A stretch of DNA of 64,000 bases, from the NCBI GenBank assembly GCA_016271365.2, contig CM028130.1, forward strand, positions 466,893,501 through 466,957,500. Reading direction: 5' to 3'. Below are positions 1-9,488 of this stretch, piece after piece (the first letter of the stretch is position 1; every line of letters starts with the position of its first letter). A program made the translations under genes and the position numbers. The DNA comes from Neoceratodus forsteri (lineage: Eukaryota > Chordata > Ceratodontiformes > Ceratodontidae). The notes beneath the pieces were generated by a model. It worked only from the letters and a program-made list of their open reading frames with translations, did no database searches and was not told where the DNA came from.

Positions 1-313
1 AACTGCTTGCTCCATTAGCCCATAACTGATAAAAAAAAGAAGAAGAAAAACAAAGTACATTTAAACTATGCTACAAAAATGAAACTATTGGGGGGTGGGC
101 TAGCATTGTAACCATGACAACCAGATTCAGCAATGGTGGCCACTGCAGGACAAAAGTCCTAATTAAAAAAAACATCAGACAGAGGAACTATTTTACAACA
201 CAATACCTTAAAGATTTAAGTGTTTCCCAATATAAACATAACCATTTAAATTTCTACATGAATGTAAAATAAACTGACCCATTTTATAAGCACAACACAC
301 TCCGGGGTGTCCG

Positions 314-409
314 TTAGACAGTTCTAATGCATGGCTAGGGGACTGGATGCACTCGGCCTGTGGCCTCCTACCTAACTACACCCATTAGCTGTGCATTAGA
401 ACTGTCTAA
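314..409. repeat. 18 bp perfect inverted repeat with 60 bp loop
   Basis: The arm at 314-331 (ttagacagttctaatgca) is matched perfectly in reverse complement at 392-409. The spacer is GC-richer than the surroundings. It may be the core of a small fold-back MITE; no flanking target duplication was recognised. Confidence 0.6.
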
Positions 410-1640
410 TGCACACTCTGTCATGTCTTATTGCTTTCTTAGAATAAAAAAGAAATAGAAATATCAATACATTTTTTTTGAGTGTGCTTTGTTTATAAAA
501 GTAAAAGCATGGAGTAACTAATACATATGGAGAATTGCTTAAAAATTTGGAGAAACTTACTGTAGTCACAGAAACTTTTACTTAGCTTATTACAGTGCTG
601 CTTTACATTTTTAATACAGTCATTGTTTTTACTTTAAAATGCACACTTACTAGTAGTTTTTTTATTAAGTTCTTGATGTTTTTTGCTTGGTAATGCACTT
701 TCAAAAATGAGTTGTTTTTGTTTGCGAAATTTGAGTAATGCTATGTTGCACTTGGCTGACAGTGTGTATTTATGGCTTATGACCCACCCATTGGCTTGTC
801 CAATATATTTATTTTTGAAAATGGGCATGTTTTTGCTATCAGTGTTAGAATCTATTTTTGCAAGTGCCATTTTGTTTGATATAGAAAATAAATCCTCTTT
901 TGAAAGTCATTTTGTATTTTTTTTTGCGAACATATGAGCAATGATAACTTCTGATTGGCTTACAGTGTCTATTTCCATTTTATGCACTGCCTCTTGAGCT
1001 ACCAATCATGTTTTTGTTGTGCGAATGTATGTTTTTGTGCAATGGGGTCTTGTTTCGATATTACATGTTTTTTTGAAAATGGGGTTCTGGTCAATATTGA
1101 AGATGGATGAATGTCCGGTAATGCAATGTTTTTCAAAAAAGGAATGCATTTATGAATCATGATTATGTATGTGGTTCATAATTGTGTTTTACAAATGATT
1201 CCTACCTATTCATAATAATTGAAGATGTGAACCTTTTTTTTAATGAAAAGAATATTGTGTCTTTTAGTAAGCGCATACTACCTATTAGAGGGGTGAAGAA
1301 TTTTACTGGGTCCACCCCACATTTTACATTAAAACAGACTTTTCCACTGTTTGTCAATTTTATGAAACTATAATGTTTCATTTAAATTGTTTTCTTTTTT
1401 GTCCTATGTTTAGAAATGTTACATTTTTGTGTTAAAATATGAAAGTGTGATCCTTAAAAGCACCATTTTTACTAATATCACTTCATCTGCTGCAGCGTGT
1501 TGAAGAACTGCGTGTTTATTAATGATACAAAAAAATAAACAAAAACAAAATAAAATGAATTGTGACTATATGTATTTTGTAATATTTTCATTATTTATGG
1601 TATTGCATAAAGTATGGCTATGGTACTAATACATTCATAC

Positions 1641-1641
<1 letters not shown>

Positions 1642-1672
<31 letters not shown>
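1642..1672. repeat. (TA)n microsatellite
   Basis: An uninterrupted alternating TA tract of about 30 bp. Confidence 0.9.
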
Positions 1673-1675
<3 letters not shown>

Positions 1676-1756
1676 ATTCTTGTTTTATAGGTATCTTCTA
1701 TTGCTAGGCACACATCTGTACAACTGTTGAGGAAGATGCTATCAAGAGATACAGTT

Positions 1757-2091
1757 AGGTCAGCCCAGTGGCATGAAGGGCTGAGGTGCTGGACACCTTA
1801 CCTCATGTCACGCCGGTGACCCAGGTTCGGGAACGACCTCTGGTCATCAGAGAGAGACGGCATGGGGGGAGGAAGGGAGCAGGACTCAGCAGCCAAAAGG
1901 CAGTTCTCTTCTCACGGGGAAGTTGCCCCTTCCATAGTTATGCTCCCATCAGGAGGAGGTCTGATGGGTAGCATAGGCAGGAGGTGCAGCACGTAGCAGG
2001 AGGGTACCTCAAGGCACGGTGTGCATGCACCTGCATACATGTACACATGCTTGGGTCCTGGGGATGGGTGAAAACAGGGTACAAAACTTGG

Positions 2092-2137
<46 letters not shown>
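1757..2137 (+). mobile_element. tRNA-derived SINE-like element ending in (TA)n
   Basis: The segment starts with a tRNA-like head. A stretch resembling an A box lies at about 1765-1785 (gcccagtggcatgaaggg). A B-box-like stretch (ggttcgggaac) sits at about 1823-1833, inside a short stem formed by 'gacccag' and 'ctctggtc'. A tRNA-unrelated body follows, then a (TA)n tail from about 2094 to 2137. This order (Pol III promoter boxes, body, simple-repeat tail) is typical of tRNA-derived SINEs. The A box is weak, the tRNA parent is not identified, and no target duplication was found, so the call is moderate. Confidence 0.45.
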
Positions 2138-2140
<3 letters not shown>

Positions 2141-2429
2141 TGATAGAGTTAGAAGTTTCAGTAGAAGGGCTAAGTATAGTAAGAGCTGTGAGTTGCACCT
2201 AACATAAAACAGTTGCACCAGAAACTAAAATTGGATGTCAAATCAGACAAAGTGCCATTTTAGAAAATAGTGGCTATGCACAGCCATTTACGTCTATAGA
2301 AGGTGAGCCGTGTGAGTCTCACACTTAAGAATGAAAATCTAGGTACTCAGACTAAAGAGTCTGGTAATAAAACAAGTCAAGTAAATGTGGCATACAAAAA
2401 ATAAGACTGGTACTGCTTTTGTTAGTAGT

Positions 2430-3262
2430 CATGTCGCAAAAGTCCGATATTTCCATGCTCTAGCTTATGATGCTAGGACTGAATGGATTATATCAGCTAT
2501 TATGAGACAAGCTTGGAGGAAAATAAAAAGAAAGCTTTTATGAATGGAACTCCGACTCTGTGTTAGACAGTTTGTTTCAATGGCAGTGCATGTTAGAGTT
2601 CATTTGTGGCAACAAATGATCTCTCAACTTGACTCATTCAAAACAGTTGTGTACAATATTAAAATGAAATTGCAGGAAGTTGAACAACTGAATGGTGACA
2701 ACTTCTACCACAATTTCAGTGGACATTGGCTACATGCGCAGTACTCAGAGCCTTACTTCTGGGACAAGACATATAAACCACTCTTATCAAGAACAGTGGT
2801 TTCAGTAGATATGAGTGGGAAAACATGTAATGTTTTGCTATTGCAAAATACTGGTACTGTCCAAGACTTAGAGAAGGACAGTGATGCCTCAGTTGTTGAA
2901 GAGAGACAGAAATGTGTTGTGTGGCCTTATGATGACTTGTGTAATATATGGTAAACATTTTTTGATAAGATTAAGAAATGTATTAATCTTTTTATCACAA
3001 AGAGCTCAAACAGGTATGAATTATTTGAAAACATTGACCACTCTGACATCGGTCCATGTACTGGACTGATGCATCATTCTCTTGCCTGTTTGCAGACTGG
3101 TGTGTGTGATAGTGTTCTTCATCATATGAAGATGATTGCTGTGCACAATACAGCAATGTGTAAATTTATTGTCAGAATCTACCAAGTCAGGTGTGCAGTT
3201 CACATGTATACCCAGTTAAATTGGCTACTGACTGAAGGTGATATAGAAGGTGCTTCTGTATA
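2430..3262 (+). pseudogene. N-terminal region of Helitron protein (function unknown)
   Basis: Two consecutive frames can be read here. From about 2430 a basic stretch (AYDARTEWIISAIMRQAW, about 2461-2514) resembles the repeated basic motifs found near the start of many Helitron Rep-Hel proteins. The frame 2544-2954 continues with a Trp- and Tyr-rich segment (HWLHAQYSEPYFWDK). A segment from about 2957 to 3262 contains CTGLMHHSLACLQTGVCD and several further Cys and His residues. There is no domain I can name. The pieces lie just upstream of the DUF6570-like region with the same orientation, so I infer they are the 5' coding part of the same element. Confidence 0.5.
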
Positions 3263-3264
3263 GA

Positions 3265-4252
3265 TTAAAAAAGTAGATGCACAGACACCTTCTCAAGGGA
3301 TATCTCACCTGTACTCAGAATCAGTTGATCGGTATGCTCCTGTTGATGAATCTGAAGTCATCAGAAAGCTTGGAAATGAAATTGCAAAGTTTGAGTTGGC
3401 GAACAGACAAAAATTTGAACATATTTGTGTTTCTTGCCAATGTCTGTTCTACAAAAAGAAAGTTATGGATGTTGAGCTGGACAACATTAAGCCATCAGTT
3501 TGATGTGGAATCATTTGGCGGCTTACCTCTTACTGTGGTCAGACTTTGAAATGCCACGCAAAGTAGTTTTATGTGACTATTGTTGCAGTAAGATTAAGGC
3601 AAATGTCTTGCCACCATGATCTGTGCTAAATAATATGGAGCCAGATGTTACACCCCCAGAGATTGCCACACTTAATTTGTTTGAGCGGATTCTGATACAA
3701 AGCATGAAACAATTTCAAACAATTTTACGCCTTAACACTAAGATGAAGAACATGCCACAGAAAGAACTTGTCAGATCTCTAAAGGGTACTATCATGTACC
3801 TACCACCTCCTCTACAGGAAAATGTTGACATTATTTCTCGTGAGAGTAGCCTCGGTACTTTAGTCAATGGTGTTCCAACAAAGTCAAATGTGATTTGGCA
3901 ACATGTTGTCAATGCTGAAAAAGTTAAAAAGGCTTTGAGGTACTTAAAGCATAGAAATTCTTTCTATGAGGATCTCAACATTGATAAAGCTTCTGACATA
4001 AATGGCCAGTTCAATCTTCTCAAGGCAAGACAGGCAATGATTGAGAAGGTCAGGATAAGTACTGAACAAAATTTGTATGAGCAGTACACTATTTTTCCTG
4101 TCCATGGAAGAAATCCAGTGGCTGATAATCTTGAACTGTTCCAGATGAAGCAAATTGAAGGCAATACTGTCAGTATCTGGGATAGCACTTTGGAAGCATG
4201 TTACTTTCCTGAACTCTACCCACATGGGACAGGAGGACGTTTGGACGCATGA
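3265..4252 (+). pseudogene. DUF6570-like region of Helitron protein
   Basis: From about 3290 the translation reads RKLGNEIAKFELANRQKFEHI, then a C-x2-C-type pair (ICVSCQCLFYKKKV), the pattern typical of the cysteine-bearing start of the Helitron DUF6570 region. After a stop and frame change, the frame 3623-4252 gives LNNMEPDVTPPEIATLNLFER and QSMKQFQTILRL. This matches the conserved phrase in Helitrons where proline and leucine residues precede an 'L-N-x-F/L-E-R-x-L-I' helix. It then leads into the Helitron-like N-terminal domain ending FPELYPHGTGG near 4235, the usual 'P-x-L-F-P-x-G' motif. At least three frame interruptions are visible. Confidence 0.75.
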
Positions 4253-4445
4253 GAGGTGCAAGTCCCTGTTGCTGAGTACTGAGCATCAAGAGTGTTATAT
4301 TCAGATGGAAAGTTCAGGAGGAACATTCAATACTTGTTCCACCTGTTGTGGGAGAGTGAGCTGAGTATACTGTATGCATCTATAGCTCACACTTTATGGT
4401 TGACAACATCTCTATGGGCTACGAAAGCTGGAGTTTTTTTGGAAG

Positions 4446-5069
4446 TTGAAAGAGAAAGTTGAAACTCTGCAAGTGAACCTGAGTTCAGTTTTCTCTAGTA
4501 TGAGAGGGATGAAAGAGTACTGGTACAGAAGGCACTCAAAGTTATGTGTGTGCTTTGAGAGTTTGTTCCAGCTACTTGGTTTGGGACTCTTAGATCTGCT
4601 GATTACACCTGGGATGAGTTGTCTGATTTGCTAAAGTGGGCAAATGTAGATGCTGAAGGCATTGCATCAGTGACACTTGGAGAGATGTGTTCTCTTGATC
4701 CAGTGTTTGTATCTTGGCATTTTCACAATCGTTTCCATGAATTGTTGACATTTATTCTGTCAGAGAAGAATCCACCTCTTGGACTGGTTGAGCACCATTT
4801 CTGGAGAGTGGAATATCAGACACGTGGAGCTCTGCACATTCACATGCTGTAGTGGGTTAAGGATGCTCCACGTATTGGTGACAGTTCTGAACCAGAAGTG
4901 CTGAAGTTCATTATGCAGTACATTACTTGTCAAATGCCAGACAAGTATGACAGCCCAACATTGTGGAAGCTGGTTCAGAAGTTCCAGCATCACTTATGTG
5001 GCAAGTACTGTCACCGTTCTGTCAAAAGTCAGTCTCAGTGGCACACCAGGTATCGCTTTGGATTTCCAA

Positions 5070-5112
<43 letters not shown>

Positions 5113-5361
5113 CAGGGTTACATGAATGATGTGTTCTCTGCAATGCGGCATCATCCCAAAGCAAATTCTACAAAAAGGGTCTATGAGCTACCTAGAAAGA
5201 AGAAGAATGAAGTGTTTATCAATGTCTACAATCCTGTTCTTCTGTTGTTGTGGCAGGTAAACATACATGTTCAGTTTGTGGCTGACAACTCTATGGCTCT
5301 AGTACAGTATGTAACATCATACATCACCAAATATGAGCAAACCTGTCTACAAGAGCTTTGA
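4446..5361 (+). pseudogene. Helitron rolling-circle Rep domain (HUH and two-tyrosine motifs)
   Basis: The frame at 4619-4852 reads SWHFHNRFHELL and then EYQTRGALHIHML; the two histidines (codons 4835-4837 and 4841-4843) form the HUH metal-binding pair of rolling-circle nucleases. A stop (4850-4852) follows directly, after which the same frame continues WVKDAPRIGDSSEPEV, the usual downstream Helitron sequence, and KYCHRSVKS..RYRFGFPR, the family's 'CRFGFP' motif. A (TG)n-GA tract interrupts at about 5072-5112. The frame 5122-5361 then carries QYVTSYITKYEQ, whose tyrosines at 5308 and 5320 are spaced as the two catalytic tyrosines Y1 and Y2. In the family this domain nicks and joins single strands during transposition. 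Confidence 0.85.
5072..5112 (+). repeat. (TG)n-(AG)n microsatellite inside Helitron Rep coding region
   Basis: An uninterrupted TG run followed by a short AG run lies between the 'RFGFPR' motif and the two-tyrosine motif of the Rep domain. It would encode a Cys-Val run and breaks the reading frame, so it arose after the copy lost constraint or destroyed it. Confidence 0.9.
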
Positions 5362-5689
5362 GAGTAGCTGTCAAAGATGAACAGATCTTTAACATCACAT
5401 CTGTGGTTTTTGGGTTTGGAAACTTCATCACACAGAGAGTGCGGTGCATATGAGGCAAGTGATAGGTTCATCAGCACTCACTTGTATGGAGACTAAGATC
5501 CTATACGGTTCCTTAATGTGAACTATAAGCAGAACTGAAGGTGTGTCCTAAGGTCAATGAAGCAGACAGAAGAATTGGCATCTGTTAGGCCTTCATCAAC
5601 CAACATTGTGAAGGATAACCTAATTGATACGTACTACCCTCAGTGGCACACTACCATGGAAGAGATGTGCTTGCATGAAGTTGCTAAAT

Positions 5690-7707
5690 GATACAGTTAT
5701 TGTACGTGCCTGGCCTTCCAACCAATGCAGAGAGACATATCTTTCAAGTGCAGGGATTGGTAGGTAGGCTTGTGAAGAGATGGAAACCATGGCTACTTTA
5801 CCATTGCAAGCTCAGTCTGTCTAATGATAGAAAAGAGAGTATTACTACTTTGCTCTACTTTTTCTTTTTAAACCTTGGAGGGATGAAAGCTCACTTATAG
5901 GTGAGTGAAATACTTATGAAGAACAGTTTAATCTGGCCTATGACACATTCAAAACAGATGTGTGTGACGCATACATGCACTGTTTGGAGTTGGAGACAGA
6001 ACAAATGGAGAAGACTAGACAGCAACTTGAGAAGGATACTCCTGAGAATTCTCAAGAGAATGTTGACCCTGCAGTACAAGGAGCTCTGGGAGCACCACTC
6101 CTTATGAATGATGCTGAAGTACTGTTGGCTGAGGTGCAAAGTGCTATGGAGCATGGGCTTCACTGTCATGTTGATGCATCTGAGATGCAAAGACAGTTGA
6201 ACTCACAGCAAAACATTGTTTACTCAGCAGTGACTGATGTTGTCAAGCATGGCATACCACATGCAGTAAAACAGTGTAAATGTAGAAGGTATCAACTGCT
6301 GCTGATGTTTGTAAGTGGGATGGCTGGTACTGGTAAGAGTTTTCTGATTGAAGGCATAACAACTGATATCTGGAAACATACTGATGAGGCTATTTCTGTT
6401 GCTGTTACTGCTCCAACTGGTCTTGCTGCATATAATATTGGTGGTGTCACTCTGCACCAATTGTTTATGTTGCCAGTGGAGTATGGTACTACTGGAGAAT
6501 ACAAGCAACTGACATATAGGACAGCTGGGAGTCTTCACTGTATATTTCAGAAGATGCACCTTCTCATTATTGATGAAATCAGTATGGTGTTGAATGTGAT
6601 AATAGATTGCATTCACCTTCGCATACAAGAAATTATGGGGACAGACAATGAGATTCCTTTTGGAGGTAAGAATGTTGTTGTCTTTGTAGATCTGCTACAG
6701 CTTTTTCCTGTAAATGGTGAGAATATATTCTCTATGGTATCTGTTCAATGAGCCAAAAAAACATTGGATGCATTGGTGGTATCAACTTATGGGAGTTATT
6801 CAGCTATGTCGAATTGTTTGAAAACATGAGACAGAGTGGTGATGCTGCCTATAAGGCACTACTTGATGAGACTCGCATAGGAAATTTAACACTTTCTAAT
6901 GCTTCTCTGTTGAAGAGTCACATCATTAGCACAGCTGGAGAGTCCATGCCTGCTGCATGTGATGTGTTCTGCAAAATCTATTGCAGTGTGACACACATTG
7001 TGTTTAATGCCACATCTTTGGCAATTGCTGAGTTCACTGCTATCGTGTTGCAGAGAGAAGGACAAGAAGTTCTTACTCTGCATTGTGTTGACTCTGTAGA
7101 TGGCATTTGCTTAAGTCAGAACATGGTTTCAATAGTGACTGAACAGCTGAGTGAGCTTACATCAGATGTGTCATGTACAGCTGGTCTAGAGGCAGTTTTG
7201 ACTGTTTGCAAAAATGTACATGTGATGCTATGAAGGAATCTTGATGTTGACCATGGTTTACTAAATGGTGCCATGGGACACATTGTTGACTTTCACTATA
7301 ATGTTCAAAAAACATTTTTGGAAACTCTTCTTGTAAAGTTTAACAACACTGAAGTTGAACAACCCATTGACAGATGTACTGTGAAGTTCCAGTTGATGAA
7401 GGATATATATCTGACCAGGAAACAGTTTCCTCTCTGTGTTGTATATGCTGTGTCTATACACAAGTCTCAAGGCTTAAGTCTGGATGCAGCAATGATTGAC
7501 AAAGGTAATGGCATCTTTAAAGATGGCATGAGCTATATTGCACTGTCACACGTGAGGAGTCTAGACAGATTGTATATCATAAACATTGCAACAGAAAAGT
7601 TGCAAGCGGATAAGAAATGTATGATTGAGTACAACTGTTTGCAGACTCAGTATCAGCCACAGATGCTTCTTATTCCTCTACTAGCATACACTGGGACACA
7701 TAAATAG
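5690..7707 (+). pseudogene. PIF1-like SF1 helicase domain of Helitron
   Basis: The frame 5960-6751 contains Walker A (SGMAGTGKSFLIEGI, about 6313-6357), the APTGLAAYNIGGVTLH motif, Walker B (LLIIDEISMV, about 6559-6588) and FGGKNVVVFVDLLQLFPV. The canonical 'GD-x-x-Q-L-P-P' has become VDLLQLFP here. After a one-base frame change at about 6748, the frame 6748-7233 continues and ends at a TGA. The frame 7273-7707 supplies the late motifs VSIHKSQGLSLD (about 7448-7483) and ALSHVRSLDRLYI (about 7540-7578). The family unwinds DNA 5' to 3' during rolling-circle transposition. The upstream part (5690-5960) also reads as linker between Rep and helicase but is less clear. Confidence 0.9.
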
Positions 7708-7709
7708 TT

Positions 7710-8678
7710 GTGCAGCCATGTGCCACACAAAAGAGGAAAACAACAAACAGATATAAATGTGCTGTTGCTAAAAGTGAGAAAGCACAGACTGGAAGTGATG
7801 TCACAAAGTCACCCCCAGCTAAGAGAGCTGTAGGTCTCAACATTGTGCCACATTTTGATAACAGTATTGGGATCAACAGCTATGCAAACTCTGTGATGCA
7901 GGTGTTCCTTCACATGTCACACTTCATTCAGAGGATTAGAGTTTCACAGAATAGAGTCCTGTCTAAGGCAATCAATGAAGTTGTGTCAGACAGAAAAGCA
8001 TGACAATAATATTGCTTGTCTGACTCCTTTACATGTTGCTCTAGGAAGTTATCCTGACCATGTAACATTTGCATAGAACATGCAACAAGATGTCACAGGG
8101 TTTATAATGGCATTTATTAATACTCTGTAGGATGAGGATATTCCAGTAAGGCAGTACTTCACTGTAAGTTATGTATCTACAGTACATACACTTGTATTGC
8201 ATGTGGTCATTCTGCTAGAAAAATCACAGAGGATATGCTCTGGATTTCTTGTTATGTTCCACATGCTACATCCATTAAGTTCAGACAGCTGTTTAGCCAC
8301 GCTCAATGTGGTTGGGAGTGTAGAAGGTGTGGTAGGGAATGTACTCTATCTATACGGCTGAGGAATTATTCTCAGTATCTTATTGTTCTGCAATAGTTTG
8401 ATGGAAATGGAGTAAGAGTGGTTAAGCCAATTACAAACTACATTCCAGGTAGAGTTGTGTTTGGACAGAGTCAGTATGACACACATGCTGTCATTTTCCA
8501 CCATGGAGTGTCTGTACCTTCTGGCCATTATATTACTTGGCTGAGGTATAGTACTGGTTGGATGGAGTGTAATGACTGTATATGTACCTTCAACCAGAGG
8601 TTACTAAAGAACCTAAAGGATGCATATGTTTTGGTCCTGAAGAATTACAGGGCACAGAAGAGAAGTTTTTTGACATGA
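7710..8678 (+). pseudogene. Ubiquitin-specific protease (USP, peptidase C19) domain, decayed, next to Helitron helicase
   Basis: Three separate USP signatures occur in order. Cys box: the frame 7710-8003 contains SIGINSYANSVMQVFLHMSH, aligned to the canonical N-x-G-N-T-C-Y-x-N-S-x-x-Q. The nucleophile position is Ser (codon 7878-7880) rather than Cys. Middle: in the next frame QQDVTGFIMAFINTL (about 8083-8127) matches the Q-Q/H-D-A-x-E-F-L helix, followed by YTCIACGHSARK (from 8187) and QCGWECRRCGRECTL, two C-x2-C-type zinc-ribbon pairs. His box: the frame 8418-8678 carries YDTHAVIFHHGVSVPSGHYI, with the catalytic His at 8526-8528, then WMECND with the Asp/Asn position. It begins 3 bp after the helicase stop. 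USPs cleave ubiquitin from proteins; this copy has stops, a frameshift and probably no nucleophile. Confidence 0.8.
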
Positions 8679-8680
8679 CA

Positions 8681-9488
8681 CTTATGTCAGGAAATTACTA
8701 TGACATCCAGAGAATTGTATGAAAACCTGAGTACTATTTCAGTTATGGGGATGGTTGAAGACTAAGACACACAAAAGAAAAAGATGTGATAAACGTTCTG
8801 AATTACATCTCAGCAGCAGTTTTTGACTTATAGTCATGTTAGAACATAAGTGTATCTGTGATTCACCATTGTAGACACAGTTTAAGTGGGCCTGGACAAC
8901 GGCACAAATTGTGTGTGTCAACACTTTAAAGGATATACTTTTTTACATGTTGTACCGAGTGATGTCTTTCATAATAGCATAGAGATACTGTGCTATGTGT
9001 TTTAAGCTGTATGCAAATATCACATGGGTTATGTGATGCTTGTGCAATGGTAATCTATTTCCCATTAAAAATGTGCCATGACCTATTGTATCTTATCATG
9101 AGAGAGGTTATTACATGATGTCAGATTATGTTCTGTGCATGGAGGTGGTGTATTTCTTAATAGTGCCTTATGGCTTAGTGTTAAATTTAAATTTATGTAA
9201 ACCTATGTGAAGATTTCTGTATCTGATGTGTATATAGTTCTTTATAGTTGTACTTACTTCTGATGTGTATTATAGTAGTGAAAAACTAAAACACTAACAG
9301 TAGAGTTGTCATAGTTTCTGTAGTTTGGTGTATTCAGTATTCACAGTTTATTTTTCAATCTTAAAAACATGATTATTACAGAGTACAAAATATAAAATAA
9401 AAACATGTCATACAACACAGAGGAACATGTTCAAGCATAGATACAATTAGGGCACTGCTAAGCATTCATTAAATGGCTCATAGATATT
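8681..9488. other. Non-coding stretch downstream of Helitron
   Basis: AT-rich sequence without a coding frame. It presumably holds the Helitron 3' end, but I could not pick out a GC hairpin followed by a CTRR terminus with confidence. The phrase 'tctgatgtgtat' occurs twice near 9215-9265. Confidence 0.4.

Larger units (their letters stand above)
1..1756. other. AT-rich non-coding stretch
   Basis: No convincing coding frame is present; open frames here are short and low in complexity. The stretch holds an 18 bp inverted repeat near 314-409, a (TA)n tract at about 1642-1672 and several A- or T-rich runs. Around 690-1100 there is a weak, diverged internal similarity: phrases about bending toward 'gattggcttacagtgt' and 'tttttgaaaatggg' recur at roughly 200 bp spacing. 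I cannot assign it to a named repeat family. Confidence 0.5.
2430..8680 (+). mobile_element. Decayed autonomous Helitron with a terminal USP-protease domain
   Basis: On the plus strand, in order, are an N-terminal region, a DUF6570-like region, a rolling-circle Rep domain (HUH pair then two tyrosines), a PIF1-like SF1 helicase and a ubiquitin-specific-protease domain. The first four are the standard architecture of an animal Helitron Rep-Hel protein. The USP domain at the C-terminal side is not the OTU protease usually cited for some Helitrons. The coding frame is split by stops and frameshifts and by a (TG)n tract near 5072-5112, so the copy is dead. I could not locate the 5' TC end or the 3' hairpin plus CTRR end; the coordinates are those of recognisable coding sequence. 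Confidence 0.85.

Noticed and set aside
1757..1850. A stand-alone tRNA gene
   Set aside because: Only a B-box-like stretch and a weak A box are present. No full cloverleaf can be folded, and the sequence continues into a SINE-like body.
1938..2218. Open frames on both strands across the (TA)n tract
   Set aside because: They encode Ile-Tyr runs from a simple repeat and share no motif with known proteins.
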